Shown: one piece after another, positions 7,817 to 15,780 of the stretch
Layout of the letters: every line of letters starts with the position of its first letter
Numbering within the stretch: the stretch's first letter is position 1
Source: Acidobacteria bacterium UBA823
Lineage (GTDB): Bacteria > Acidobacteriota > Vicinamibacteria > Vicinamibacterales > UBA823
Length of the DNA: 19,588 bases
Assembly (NCBI GenBank): GCA_002296225.1
Contig: DBHR01000009.1
Location: 1-19,588, forward strand
Direction of reading: 5' to 3'
Notes under the pieces: model-generated
The model's input: the letters and a program-made list of their open reading frames with translations, nothing else
Database searches by the model: none
Told to the model about the DNA's origin: nothing
Program-made: the position numbers and the translations under genes

Positions 7817-8422
7817 GTGCAGCCTCTAACGAAACGCCAGCGAGAAATCCTCGACTACCTCACCGACTTTATTCATCAGCATGGTTACGCACCTAGCCTT
7901 CAGGAAATCGGCGGCCGATTCGGCCTCTCTTCGCTTGCCACCGTCCATAAACACCTAAGCAATCTCCAGGAAAAGGGTTTTATCCGTAGAGCCTGGAATC
8001 GCAGCCGATCAGTCGAAATCCTGCCGACAAATGTCGGGACCCGCTCGATTGAGTTACCGCTCATGGGTTACGTCGCCGCTGGTGCCCCCATTGAGGCGAT
8101 CCCGTCCGCTGAATCGATCGCCGTCCCTGAGACCTTAGTCCGAAAATTGGACACATACGTACTCCGCGTTCGCGGGGACTCGATGGTCGACGAGCATATT
8201 CTCGAGGGCGACTTCGTTATCGTTGAGAATCGTAAGACGGCTGAAAGCGGGGAAATGGTGATTGCCTTGCTGGATCGGGATGAAGTGACCCTCAAGACTT
8301 TCTTTCGAGAGAATGGAAAGGTGCGACTCCAGCCGGCAAACAAAAGTATGAAGCCAATCCTTGTGGACCCTGCGAAACTACAGATACAGGGTGTCGTCGT
8401 CGGTGTGATGCGCAAGTATTAA
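7817..8422 (+). CDS. lexA: LexA repressor (SOS response, self-cleaving serine protease)
   Basis: LexA represses DNA-damage genes and cuts itself when RecA filaments form. The 201-residue protein opens with the winged-helix domain (LTKRQREILDYLTDFI, then SLQEIGGRFG and ATVHKHLSNLQEKGFI). It continues through the linker into the cleavage site VAAGAPIEA with the Ala-Gly bond at about A88-G89, and the S24-like catalytic domain with Ser in VRGDSMVDEHILEGD (about S122) and Lys in VTLKTF (about K160). All catalytic parts are present, so it should be a functional, cleavable repressor. I chose the GTG at 7817 because GGGAG lies 5 nt upstream. An ATG at 7805 in the same frame lacks a Shine-Dalgarno, being itself part of that purine stretch. 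It is transcribed away from the sugar kinase and followed 54 nt later by the DUF3467 gene. Confidence 0.95.
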   Translation: MQPLTKRQREILDYLTDFIHQHGYAPSLQEIGGRFGLSSLATVHKHLSNLQEKGFIRRAWNRSRSVEILPTNVGTRSIELPLMGYVAAGAPIEAIPSAESIAVPETLVRKLDTYVLRVRGDSMVDEHILEGDFVIVENRKTAESGEMVIALLDRDEVTLKTFFRENGKVRLQPANKSMKPILVDPAKLQIQGVVVGVMRKY

Positions 8423-8476
8423 ACTAGGCGTGTTAGTAATCCGAACGCCGTCGCTACACGTTTTTGAGGAAGAATG

Positions 8477-8800
8477 ATGAGTTCTCAAGAAAAACAGATT
8501 AATTTCACAATCCTCCCGGACGAGAATCCCGATGCTCCCCGAACTTACGCGAACTTTTGTGCTATCGCACATACTCCATTTGACGTCACGCTCACCTTTT
8601 GCGAAGTAATGCCTCTCTCAAAAAAAGACGTCGAGGATGCCAAGAGTGACCGTGTCGTGCACGCGCCAGTCCGCGCCACGGTCGTGCTACCGATGCAGTT
8701 CGTGCCCAACTTAATCGCAACGCTTCAGGAGCACGCTCGCGCTCTCGCCGACTCACCTGCTAAAGAAAATCAATCTCCTGACAAGGGACCCGTCCACTGA
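8477..8800 (+). CDS. DUF3467 family small protein
   Basis: A 107-residue soluble protein without signal peptide or membrane segment. Its pattern is that of DUF3467: a TYANFCAIAHTPFDVTLTFCEV stretch in the first half, a variable acidic/basic middle, then a VRATVVLPMQFVPNLIATLQEHA stretch. No enzymatic motif is visible and no function is established for the family. GAGGA at 8466-8470 is 6 nt before the ATG at 8477, so I prefer that over the ATG at 8474, which would leave only 3 nt. It lies between lexA and rsmA on the same strand, with 38 nt to the rsmA start, so it is probably co-transcribed with one or both. Confidence 0.8.
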   Translation: MSSQEKQINFTILPDENPDAPRTYANFCAIAHTPFDVTLTFCEVMPLSKKDVEDAKSDRVVHAPVRATVVLPMQFVPNLIATLQEHARALADSPAKENQSPDKGPVH

Positions 8801-8838
8801 TAACCTCCTCAGACGCCCCAAAGCTGCGTCGGCCATCT

Positions 8839-9663
8839 GTGATCCGCAAGCGATTCGGCCAACATTTTCTTGAACCGGCCTGGACGACGAAAGTTATCTC
8901 AGCGATTGCCCCAGCAGCCTCAGACTGCTTCGTCGAAATTGGCCCTGGCAAGGGCGCCCTCACGTGCGCCCTTGCCGCTAACGTCACCGACGTGCTTGCG
9001 ATTGAGATTGATCGCAAACTCGCGGCTGCTTTGATGAAGAAGGAGGAGCGGCGATTCAGCGTAATCGTTGGAAACGTCCTCAAGGCGGATCTTGTCCAAC
9101 TCGCCAGCAAGGTTCGACAACACCACCCGAAGTCGTCGGTCCGACTGGTAGGTAATTTACCCTACAACATCTCTTCGCCCGTGCTTTTCCAGATTTTCAG
9201 GGCCCACCGTGCCGCCGCACCATTCCTCGATGCTACGTTAATGGTTCAACGTGAGGTTGGCGACCGACTCGTCGCCCAGTGCGGCACTAGAGCCTACGGT
9301 CCTCTGGCTATTCTGTCGGCGGCGCAGGCCGAGGTGCGCCGCTTATTAGTGTTGCCGCCTGGAGCATTTCGGCCAACTCCGAAAGTCAATTCTGCCCTCA
9401 TTAATTTCAAATTTCGCCGGCCCTCAATCGATCTTCGACACTTCGACGCATTTGAAAAACTCGTGCGCGGCATTTTTCAGCATCGCCGAAAAATGCTTAG
9501 GAATGCCCTTCGGTCAGTCGCTGCCGGTAGCGACCCCCCGGTAGAACCAATGCTCGAGGCTGCCGGTCTCGACGGCAGGAGACGACCAGAGACTCTTCGG
9601 TTTCTTGAACTTACTCGTCTTTCGGCGGCCCTCAATGCTTCGTCGACACGGACTGTGATATAG
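8839..9663 (+). CDS. rsmA: 16S rRNA (adenine(1518)-N6/adenine(1519)-N6)-dimethyltransferase (KsgA)
   Basis: RsmA dimethylates two adjacent adenines near the 3' end of 16S rRNA late in small-subunit assembly, with SAM as donor. The 274 residues match the family. Seen: the N-terminal RFGQHFL (5-11), SAM-binding EIGPGKGALT (33-42), AIEIDRKLAAAL, the catalytic NLPYNI (106-111) and the C-terminal helical domain ending RRPETLRFLELTRL. The start is the GTG at 8839, placed so the protein begins just before RFGQHFL. No convincing Shine-Dalgarno precedes it, so it may be translationally linked to the DUF3467 gene 38 nt upstream. Beyond its stop lies the eroded rnj fragment, not a direct link to ftsK. 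Confidence 0.96.
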   Translation: MIRKRFGQHFLEPAWTTKVISAIAPAASDCFVEIGPGKGALTCALAANVTDVLAIEIDRKLAAALMKKEERRFSVIVGNVLKADLVQLASKVRQHHPKSSVRLVGNLPYNISSPVLFQIFRAHRAAAPFLDATLMVQREVGDRLVAQCGTRAYGPLAILSAAQAEVRRLLVLPPGAFRPTPKVNSALINFKFRRPSIDLRHFDAFEKLVRGIFQHRRKMLRNALRSVAAGSDPPVEPMLEAAGLDGRRRPETLRFLELTRLSAALNASSTRTVI

Positions 9664-9719
9664 TCTTCAGCACCAACCCGCCTACAGGCTTTACCCAGCA
9701 GCCTGAGTTCAAGAAGAAC

Positions 9720-9928
9720 GTGTGCGAAAATCGGGTGATCTCGCTGCGCCCGTTGGATATTGTGCGCGTGGTAAGCGGTCGCCTCCTGTCGGGCCGAAAA
9801 TGGAAGCTATCGCTCATCCTGGTAAGGCCTCGCTACTTCGTGCCGATACAAAGGGAGTGCTATCGATTTGCCACCGTGGTCAACTAGCCGCGTTTTCGAC
9901 CGAAAAAACGACCGCATTCCGGTGGTAA
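9720..9928 (+). pseudogene. eroded fragment of an RNase J gene between rsmA and ftsK
   Basis: The 275 bp between rsmA and ftsK contains no intact gene, but one frame (9720-9887) reads WKLSLILVRPRYFVPIQREC. This closely parallels the RNase J stretch normally written ELKLMLxLVRPRYFVPIHGEYR. Just upstream VVSGRLLSG resembles VHVSGHAS after a small indel. Just downstream the pattern continues in another frame as CHRGQLAAFSTEKT, like RHAQLA. The conserved HGEYR reads QRECYR, losing the motif histidine. Only some 60-70 codons of a gene that normally has over 500 are recognisable, with at least two frame changes and a stop at 9885. I read it as a decayed rnj; no promoter or start is implied. A full-length rnj may exist elsewhere in the genome. 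Confidence 0.55.
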
Positions 9929-9938
9929 GGGAGATTTT

Positions 9939-12197
9939 ATGGCCGGTTCGGTGCTTTCCCGGCGGATGAGTGAATTCCTCGGCGTGGCGTTCTTTGCTAC
10001 CGCCTTGATCTGGCTCGTTTCGCTGACAACATACGACTCGTCCGACCCGGCCTGGTTCTTCAGCGCGGCAACCGCCGAACTGCCGAACAATTTCGCGGGC
10101 CGCGTCGGTGCCTTTCTCGCGGAGTTGTCCTATCAATTGTTCGGGTATACCGCACTCACCATTCCGGTCGTAGTCGGTGCGATCGGTTGGCACTCATTCT
10201 GGTGTCGGCCCCTCGATGCGGCTTACACCAAAGCCGTTTCTATCCTCTTGATTACGGCCTCCCTGGCTTCCTTTCTTAGCCTCGCCTTCGGCACCGTAGA
10301 ACTCTCTGGTACGAGCATTGATGCCGGCGGAACGGTAGGGGCCTGGCTTGCCAACCTCCTAGCGGAGTATCTCAACCGGACCGGCTCAATCATCTTTATT
10401 TTGACGGTTCTCTTTCTCGCGGTCATCATCTCCACGCAGGTTTCCTTCGGCCGCATCTTCGCTACCGCGTGGAAGTCAGCGGTAGTCACCACGACCGCTC
10501 TCAGTTCACTTTCACGTAAGCGCTGGCGGGAACTGAAACGGCTTCGAGACCGTAAACGAGTCATTACAAAACATTTGAAAAACTCGCCGTTTGAGTCAAT
10601 AACCGACAAAGAGACATCGCCTCCGGTTTCCATCAAGAAGGAGTCAGCGCCAAAAATTAAACCTGCAGCGTTGGCGGCTGTCCCGCTCCCTTTGAAGGAC
10701 CAGACGCCCACGGTCGCCGCCGGTTCTCGCAACGGTGAGTTCACCCACCCACCACCAACGCTACTTGACACCCCCCAAACCGGACACAAGATTGACGAGC
10801 GTGAACTCATGGAGGGTGCGCGACTACTTTCCGAGAAGTCCCGTGAGTTCCACGTTGTGGGCGACGTCGTGCAAATTCATCCTGGGCCAGTCGTTACGAC
10901 CTACGAGTTTAAGCCTGACGCGGGAGTGCAGTACCGCAGGATAACCAACCTCTCCGATGACCTATCCCTCGCAATGCAGGCCGATTCGGTTCTCATTGAT
11001 CGCATCCCCGGAAAATCAACCGTCGGCATCCAGATCCCGAATAAAACGCGGGAACTGATTTCCCTGCGCGACCTCCTTGAATCCGAGGCCTTTAAACGGT
11101 CCCCGTCTAAACTTAGTCTCGCCCTCGGCAAGACGATCCACGGCGAACCGTACATAACCGACCTCGCAGCAATGCCTCATCTGCTTATCGCTGGGTCCAC
11201 CGGCTCAGGGAAATCCGTGGCTATCAACTCGATGATTACCAGCATCCTCTATCGGGCAACTCCGGACGAAGTTCGCTTTATCATGATCGACCCAAAGCGA
11301 CTTGAACTCGGCATTTATGAAGACATTCCCCACCTACTAACTCCGGTGGTCGTTAATGCGAAACTCGCCTCCAACGCGTTGCATTGGGCCGTCCACGAGA
11401 TGGAGGAACGATATAAGCAATTGGCCGCTCATGGCGTTCGGAATATCGGGCAATACAATCGAAACGCCGCGCAAGCCGCCGAGGAACAGTCGGCCGGCCG
11501 TGGCTCCAATGACGACACCGATGAGATTCCAAAAGCGCTGCCCTATATCGTCGTAATCATCGACGAGCTCGCGGACCTCATGATGGTGGCGAGCAATGAA
11601 GTCGAAGAGTCTGTCGCTCGACTAGCGCAGATGGCCCGCGCTGTTGGGATTCATCTGATTCTAGCTACTCAGCGGCCTTCCGTGGACGTTATCACCGGAT
11701 TGATTAAGGCCAACCTCCCCGCCCGTATATCCTTCCGCGTCTCATCAAAGACAGATTCGCGCACGATTCTCGACAGCAATGGTGCCGAACAACTCCTTGG
11801 AAACGGCGACATGCTGTTTCTACCACCGGCGTCCTCAAGAGTGATCCGCCTTCACGGCCCGTATATCTCGGAGCAGGAGAACGCCCGCGTCGCCAGTTTC
11901 CTGCGCAAGCAAGGGTCGCCCGTTTATAACGAGCTGATCACATCCGAGGCCAAGGCCGACGCTATCGTGTTCGAGCGGGATGAGCTGTACGACGAAGCCG
12001 CGCGGCTTATCGTGTCGAGCGGCCAGGCCTCCATCTCGTATTTACAACGTCGAATGCGGGTCGGCTTCAGTCGCGCAGCTCGCCTAGTTGACATGATGGA
12101 GGCTGAGGGACTCGTCTCCCCGGGAGGGGGAGGCAAGGCTCGCGAAGTACTGGTTCCTATGGATTATTTTGAAGAGGTGGACGCGCAACTCAAATAG
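9939..12197 (+). CDS. ftsK: DNA translocase FtsK
   Basis: FtsK anchors at the division septum and pumps chromosomal DNA so that dimers are resolved and termini segregated. The protein has 752 residues. Seen: four predicted membrane helices near 13-32, 68-86, 98-120 and 148-169; a basic then low-complexity linker (about 185-280); the RecA-like motor with Walker A GSTGSGKS at 419-426, the FtsK-typical IDPKRLELGIYE, Walker B IIDEL with D542-E543, and ATQRPSVDVITGLIKAN; and a C-terminal winged-helix gamma domain (about 681-752, DELYDEAARL to REVLVPMDYFEE) that reads chromosome-orienting sequences. The ATG is preceded by AAGGGAGA 4 nt away, a strong ribosome-binding site. The gene is followed after 15 nt by the amidase, so both are likely in one transcript concerned with division. 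Confidence 0.97.
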   Translation: MAGSVLSRRMSEFLGVAFFATALIWLVSLTTYDSSDPAWFFSAATAELPNNFAGRVGAFLAELSYQLFGYTALTIPVVVGAIGWHSFWCRPLDAAYTKAVSILLITASLASFLSLAFGTVELSGTSIDAGGTVGAWLANLLAEYLNRTGSIIFILTVLFLAVIISTQVSFGRIFATAWKSAVVTTTALSSLSRKRWRELKRLRDRKRVITKHLKNSPFESITDKETSPPVSIKKESAPKIKPAALAAVPLPLKDQTPTVAAGSRNGEFTHPPPTLLDTPQTGHKIDERELMEGARLLSEKSREFHVVGDVVQIHPGPVVTTYEFKPDAGVQYRRITNLSDDLSLAMQADSVLIDRIPGKSTVGIQIPNKTRELISLRDLLESEAFKRSPSKLSLALGKTIHGEPYITDLAAMPHLLIAGSTGSGKSVAINSMITSILYRATPDEVRFIMIDPKRLELGIYEDIPHLLTPVVVNAKLASNALHWAVHEMEERYKQLAAHGVRNIGQYNRNAAQAAEEQSAGRGSNDDTDEIPKALPYIVVIIDELADLMMVASNEVEESVARLAQMARAVGIHLILATQRPSVDVITGLIKANLPARISFRVSSKTDSRTILDSNGAEQLLGNGDMLFLPPASSRVIRLHGPYISEQENARVASFLRKQGSPVYNELITSEAKADAIVFERDELYDEAARLIVSSGQASISYLQRRMRVGFSRAARLVDMMEAEGLVSPGGGGKAREVLVPMDYFEEVDAQLK

Positions 12198-12212
12198 TGC
12201 GGTCCTAATTGG

Positions 12213-13802
12213 ATGTCGCTAAGGCTCTCTTTATCTCAACCCCACCGATCCCTGCTGGGTTACCAAGCAGTCGCCACCGTTTGGCTCGTAATGGGCCTGC
12301 TAAATGGTCCAGTCTTTCCGAAGACGGCTTCCGCCGCAACGGCGAGTGAGCTTTATGAAAATGCCCTCTCACGCGAACGTGCGTTAGCTGCTCCGTCCAG
12401 GCCGCAGCCCCCTTCACTTAGAGAGTTACAAACCCTCATTCGCCGCTACGAAGGAATTGTCCGACAATACCCTCGAAGCGGCTACTGTGATAATGCGTAT
12501 TGGCAGGCCGCCGGCCTCGCCCTCACGGCCTTTAAGCACTATGCCCATTCTGACGATCGGCGCGACAGCGAGAAGTTCCTGGAACTGATTCAAAGCGAGT
12601 ATCCGAGCAGCTCGCTAATCTCGGCTATACCTGGCCGCCGCGATCGACTGGAGGCGATCGCGCACTCACACGCCCGTTTACGACCGACCCTGGTTACCTC
12701 AATCGAGCGCACTTTGGTCGATGACGGCGTGCGGGTAACGATCGGTCTCGATGCGGAAGTCGCCTACCAATACGAGCGCCTCGCCAATCCTGACCGTGTG
12801 TTCTTTGACCTACACAACACCGAACCCGCTCAGCACCTGCTCGACGGCTCCCGCTCATTTAGTAATGACGTGGTCAGAAAGATTCGCGTGGGCCGCCGCC
12901 CCAACGACACAACGCGGGTCGTGCTCGACCTTGCCAACGTGCAAAACTACAGCGTTTTCGCGCTATACAACCCCTATCGCCTAGTAATTGATACCGTCCG
13001 CGGACCCAACGAACCCATTCCACCAGAACTCGCACGGCTTGCACCAGAGCCCCTCCCTCCAACGGCGAACGCGAGTGGAGATTTCTCACTCTCCCGCCAG
13101 TTGGGCCTCGGCGTTAGGCGAATCGTCATCGATCCTGGCCACGGTGGCCACGACCCAGGCACTCGCGGTTCTGGGATGTCCGAGGCCGACCTTGTTCTAG
13201 ACATAGCTCTGCGGCTCAGAACGCTGGTGGCAATGCAGCCATCAACTGACGTCGTCCTGACCCGCGAGACCAACACGTTTATCCCTTTGGAAGAGCGGAC
13301 CGCAATCGCAAACCGCAATAATGCCGACCTGTTTCTCTCCATTCACGTAAACGCAAGCACCAATCCGAGAGCCCGTGGGATTGAAACTTACTTTCTCAAC
13401 TTTGCGGCCAATCCTGACGCTGAGTCACTGGCCGCACGCGAAAACGCATCTTCGAGCCGAACAATGGCCCGCCTGCAGGGTCTCGTGCAGACGATCGCGC
13501 TCAACGACAAACTTGATGAGTCGCGAGAATTCGCCGAGATGGTGCAGGATTCGTTAGAGGAACAACTGCGCCCCACGAATCCAACTCTTCAAGACCTAGG
13601 CGTCAAGCAAGCGCCCTTTATCGTTCTTATTGGCGCTAAGATGCCCAGCGTGCTGACCGAGGTGTCATTTTTGAGTAATCAGGCCGAAGCGCTCCTGCTC
13701 ACGGAGGATGACTACCGGCAGAGAATCGCGCAGGCACTATTTAATGCAGTTCTGCGTTACCAACGGACGCTCAAAAACGTGCAGGTGGCAACTCGCCCAT
13801 AA
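12213..13802 (+). CDS. amiC: N-acetylmuramoyl-L-alanine amidase with AMIN domain (AmiC-like)
   Basis: A periplasmic zinc amidase that cuts the bond between muramic acid and the stem peptide, mainly for daughter-cell separation. Of 529 residues: an N-terminal export signal (hydrophobic about 17-33, possible cut after TASA near 41); a helical, TPR-like segment about 45-150 (LRELQTLIRRYEGIVRQYP, DNAYWQAAGLALTAFKHY); an AMIN localisation domain about 158-262 (VFFDLHNTEPA, KIRVGRRPNDTTRVVLDL); then Amidase_3 from about 302. Zinc ligands H310 (DPGHGG), E324 and H378 (SIHVNAS) and catalytic E483 (LTEVSFLSN) are all present, so it should be active. The extra helical N-terminal domain is not in E. coli AmiC. 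The start lacks a strong Shine-Dalgarno but lies 15 nt after ftsK. Confidence 0.93.
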   Translation: MSLRLSLSQPHRSLLGYQAVATVWLVMGLLNGPVFPKTASAATASELYENALSRERALAAPSRPQPPSLRELQTLIRRYEGIVRQYPRSGYCDNAYWQAAGLALTAFKHYAHSDDRRDSEKFLELIQSEYPSSSLISAIPGRRDRLEAIAHSHARLRPTLVTSIERTLVDDGVRVTIGLDAEVAYQYERLANPDRVFFDLHNTEPAQHLLDGSRSFSNDVVRKIRVGRRPNDTTRVVLDLANVQNYSVFALYNPYRLVIDTVRGPNEPIPPELARLAPEPLPPTANASGDFSLSRQLGLGVRRIVIDPGHGGHDPGTRGSGMSEADLVLDIALRLRTLVAMQPSTDVVLTRETNTFIPLEERTAIANRNNADLFLSIHVNASTNPRARGIETYFLNFAANPDAESLAARENASSSRTMARLQGLVQTIALNDKLDESREFAEMVQDSLEEQLRPTNPTLQDLGVKQAPFIVLIGAKMPSVLTEVSFLSNQAEALLLTEDDYRQRIAQALFNAVLRYQRTLKNVQVATRP

Positions 13803-13812
13803 GCGTCCCCAC

Positions 13813-14034
13813 CTAGAGCCCCAAGCCCTGCATGCCTGCCTTCCGGGCGACTCTGCGAATTCTACGTAACTTGAACAGCGTGAGACCGATCATAATCCCA
13901 GCTAGAAGTGTCGCCCCGATGAACGCACCTGTGAGCCCGAGGGCCTGAAGCAGGACATCGGCCACCGTCGTTTCCGCGCTCAGGGAATCCGTAAACTCCA
14001 CGACGATCGGCGTGACCGCTTGGCTCTCTAGCAT
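13813..14034 (-). CDS. small single-pass membrane protein, unknown function
   Basis: A 73-residue protein with one membrane helix at about 28-54 (LLQALGLTGAFIGATLLAGI and on) followed by a strongly basic tail (KLRRIRRVARKAG). The positive-inside rule puts the C terminus in the cytoplasm. I chose the ATG at 14034, with GTGAG 6 nt upstream; that places the gene 10 nt after the pepA stop. The frame extends to 14184, but that part overlaps the pepA coding region and reads as pepA shadow. It ends 10 bp from the convergent amidase gene with no visible terminator between. I do not recognise the family. Confidence 0.6.
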   Translation of the reverse strand: MLESQAVTPIVVEFTDSLSAETTVADVLLQALGLTGAFIGATLLAGIMIGLTLFKLRRIRRVARKAGMQGLGL

Positions 14035-14044
14035 CCGAAACTCA

Positions 14045-15577
14045 CTAGTCACTTCCTGCGCCGACTTCCCCCCAAGACCCACTAGCGCAGGCAAGCTCCA
14101 CCAGGGTTCGCACCCCAACCCCTGAAGGCCCTTTCGCCTGATATGGTCTGGGTTTGTCAGCCCAAGCCGTCCCTGCCACATCAAGATGAGCCCACGGTGT
14201 GTCGCCAGCGAATACCTTGAGGAACATCGCTGCCGTAATTGCCGAAGCGGCTCGCCCCCCGGTGTTCTTCACGTCGGCGATATCGCTCCTTATCTGCTCT
14301 CCATACTCGTCGAAGACCGGCAGCGGCCAAACTCGGTCCCCAGCCGTATCAGCCGCCTCCCTAATAGCCTCCACCCATCGGTCCGGAGAGCCGAACAGGC
14401 CCGTCGTGATATTCCCGAGCGCAACAACACATCCGCCCGTCAGCGTCGCCACGTCCACCAGGTGCGTTGCCCCGCACCGCTTGGCGTACCACAGCGCGTC
14501 ACCCAGCACCAATCGACCCTCAGCATCCGTATTGATCACTTCAACGGTTTTTCCAGCCGCGCTGCGCAGGACATCACCTGGCTTAATCGCGCGGCCACCG
14601 GGAAGATTTTCGGTGGCCGGCACCACACCGACGACGCGTATCGGAACCCTTAATTGGTCGATAGCGCGCATCGCGCCCAGCACGGCGGCTCCCCCCGCCA
14701 TGTCATATTTCATCTGTTCCATAGAATCGGCTGGCTTCAGTGAGATACCCCCACTATCAAACGTAACGCCCTTTCCCACCAAGCCCAGCACCGGAGCCTC
14801 TGGCGAAGATTCCGGCGCGTGATGAACAACGATCAACTTTGGTGGTTCGGCGCTGCCGCGCGCGACCCCAAGTAGTAAACCGAGGCCCAGAGTCTCCATT
14901 TCAGCCCGCTCGATGACTTCGACTCTAAGCCCAGTTCCCTCGGCCAGCGCACGGGCTCGGTCTGCAAAAACCGCTGGTGTTAACGCGTTTCCGGGTTCGT
15001 TTGCCATCGTCCTAGCATCGTTGCTACAGGAGCCAACCAAACGACCACGCCAAACCGATTCATTAAGGGCGGTTGAATTGCCTGTTCCTGTCGCCACGAC
15101 AATCTCAGACACCGCGTGACTCTCCGTTTCCGTCTTCCAACTGCCACTTTCAAATTCTCCGAGGGTTAAACCCTCGGCGGCTGCCTCGGCGAACTGATTC
15201 AATCCGACCCCAGAGTCACCCCGAAGCCAGAACGCCACACTTGTTACCCTCCGAGCGCGGGCGGCCAACATGCCCACCGTGGCCACCCGGCGGACCCGCT
15301 CTATTGATTGCTGTGGGGAACCTGTGCCGATTAACAGCACTCGCCGAGGCTTCCATCCCTTTTTTGTCACAGTGGCAATGCACGACTCATAGGCCTTGCC
15401 GCGCCATTCCCCACGGCTACGAGCATCGCTAAGCCCCCCAGCGGTAGCAGCAACCAGTCCCGGAACATCATCCAAGGTGTCGCTCTCCCATGTCGGCACT
15501 ACGAGCAAGTCAACGTCCAGCTCTGACGCCCCACTTACGACAGCACGCATCACTGATTGCGATTTCATATTGGGCAT
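14045..15577 (-). CDS. pepA: leucyl aminopeptidase (M17 family, cytosol aminopeptidase)
   Basis: PepA removes N-terminal residues from peptides with two metal ions, as a cytoplasmic hexamer; some homologues also bind DNA. The protein has 510 residues: a variable N-terminal macro-like domain to about 170, then the catalytic domain. Metal and catalytic residues are all visible: K269 and D274 in GKGVTFDSGG, K281, D292 in KYDMAGG, and D351, E353 and R355 in NTDAEGRLVLGDAL. The M17 signature is therefore intact. The start at 15577 (MPNMKSQSVM) has no Shine-Dalgarno. ATGs at 15568 and 15550 are alternatives. A TATAAT box ends 6 nt before the first ATG, which suggests a nearly leaderless message. 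The small membrane protein follows 10 nt after the stop. Confidence 0.96.
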   Translation of the reverse strand: MPNMKSQSVMRAVVSGASELDVDLLVVPTWESDTLDDVPGLVAATAGGLSDARSRGEWRGKAYESCIATVTKKGWKPRRVLLIGTGSPQQSIERVRRVATVGMLAARARRVTSVAFWLRGDSGVGLNQFAEAAAEGLTLGEFESGSWKTETESHAVSEIVVATGTGNSTALNESVWRGRLVGSCSNDARTMANEPGNALTPAVFADRARALAEGTGLRVEVIERAEMETLGLGLLLGVARGSAEPPKLIVVHHAPESSPEAPVLGLVGKGVTFDSGGISLKPADSMEQMKYDMAGGAAVLGAMRAIDQLRVPIRVVGVVPATENLPGGRAIKPGDVLRSAAGKTVEVINTDAEGRLVLGDALWYAKRCGATHLVDVATLTGGCVVALGNITTGLFGSPDRWVEAIREAADTAGDRVWPLPVFDEYGEQIRSDIADVKNTGGRAASAITAAMFLKVFAGDTPWAHLDVAGTAWADKPRPYQAKGPSGVGVRTLVELACASGSWGEVGAGSD

Positions 15578-15583
15578 GGCCTG

Positions 15584-15613
15584 ATTATATGGTGCGCACT
15601 ACGCTGATGACAT
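15584..15613 (-). promoter_or_regulatory. promoter of pepA, apparently leaderless
   Basis: On the minus strand ATGTCA (15613-15608), an 18-bp spacer and a perfect TATAAT (15589-15584) precede the pepA ATG at 15577 by only 6 nt. The transcript should start at or within a base or two of the start codon. No ribosome-binding site fits in the space. The call is from sequence only. Confidence 0.5.
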
Positions 15614-15780
15614 TACGAGTGAGCTTCGGCCAAGCGTATCGAGTGGCAAAGGCTCCTCTTGCGGGGAACAAGCGTCGTTCAGCCAGTCTTGGTTCGGCTA
15701 GTGATCGATCGGACTATCTCGACGATATAGATCCTAGCAAGCGCCATTGGGGGAATGGACACTCCCGCCCTTCACACCCA
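15614..15780. other. non-coding gap between JAMM peptidase gene and pepA promoter
   Basis: I see no gene in any frame of this stretch that has a family pattern. It contains an imperfect hairpin (15711-15734, arms with CTAT/ATAG and GGA/TCC) without a T-run. Short frames on both strands look random. It probably separates the aromatic operon from pepA. Confidence 0.5.

Noticed and set aside
8427..8449. GGCGT/ACGCC 5-bp dyad after lexA as a terminator
   Set aside because: Short stem, 13-nt loop, and the T-run is more than 10 nt away. It is too weak to call.
9807..10193. 128-codon open frame on the minus strand
   Set aside because: It runs antisense to the rnj remnant and the ftsK start and its composition looks random.
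10223..10810. 195-codon open frame on the minus strand
   Set aside because: It is antisense to the ftsK membrane and linker region and has no family pattern. It is a shadow of the real gene.
14035..14184. 50-codon upstream extension of the small membrane protein
   Set aside because: It lies within the pepA 3' end in another frame and shows no protein-like pattern. A start with a fitting Shine-Dalgarno exists at 14034.
15711..15734. imperfect hairpin as terminator of the aromatic operon
   Set aside because: The stem has a bulge and a mismatch and no T-run follows, so I could not support a terminator call.
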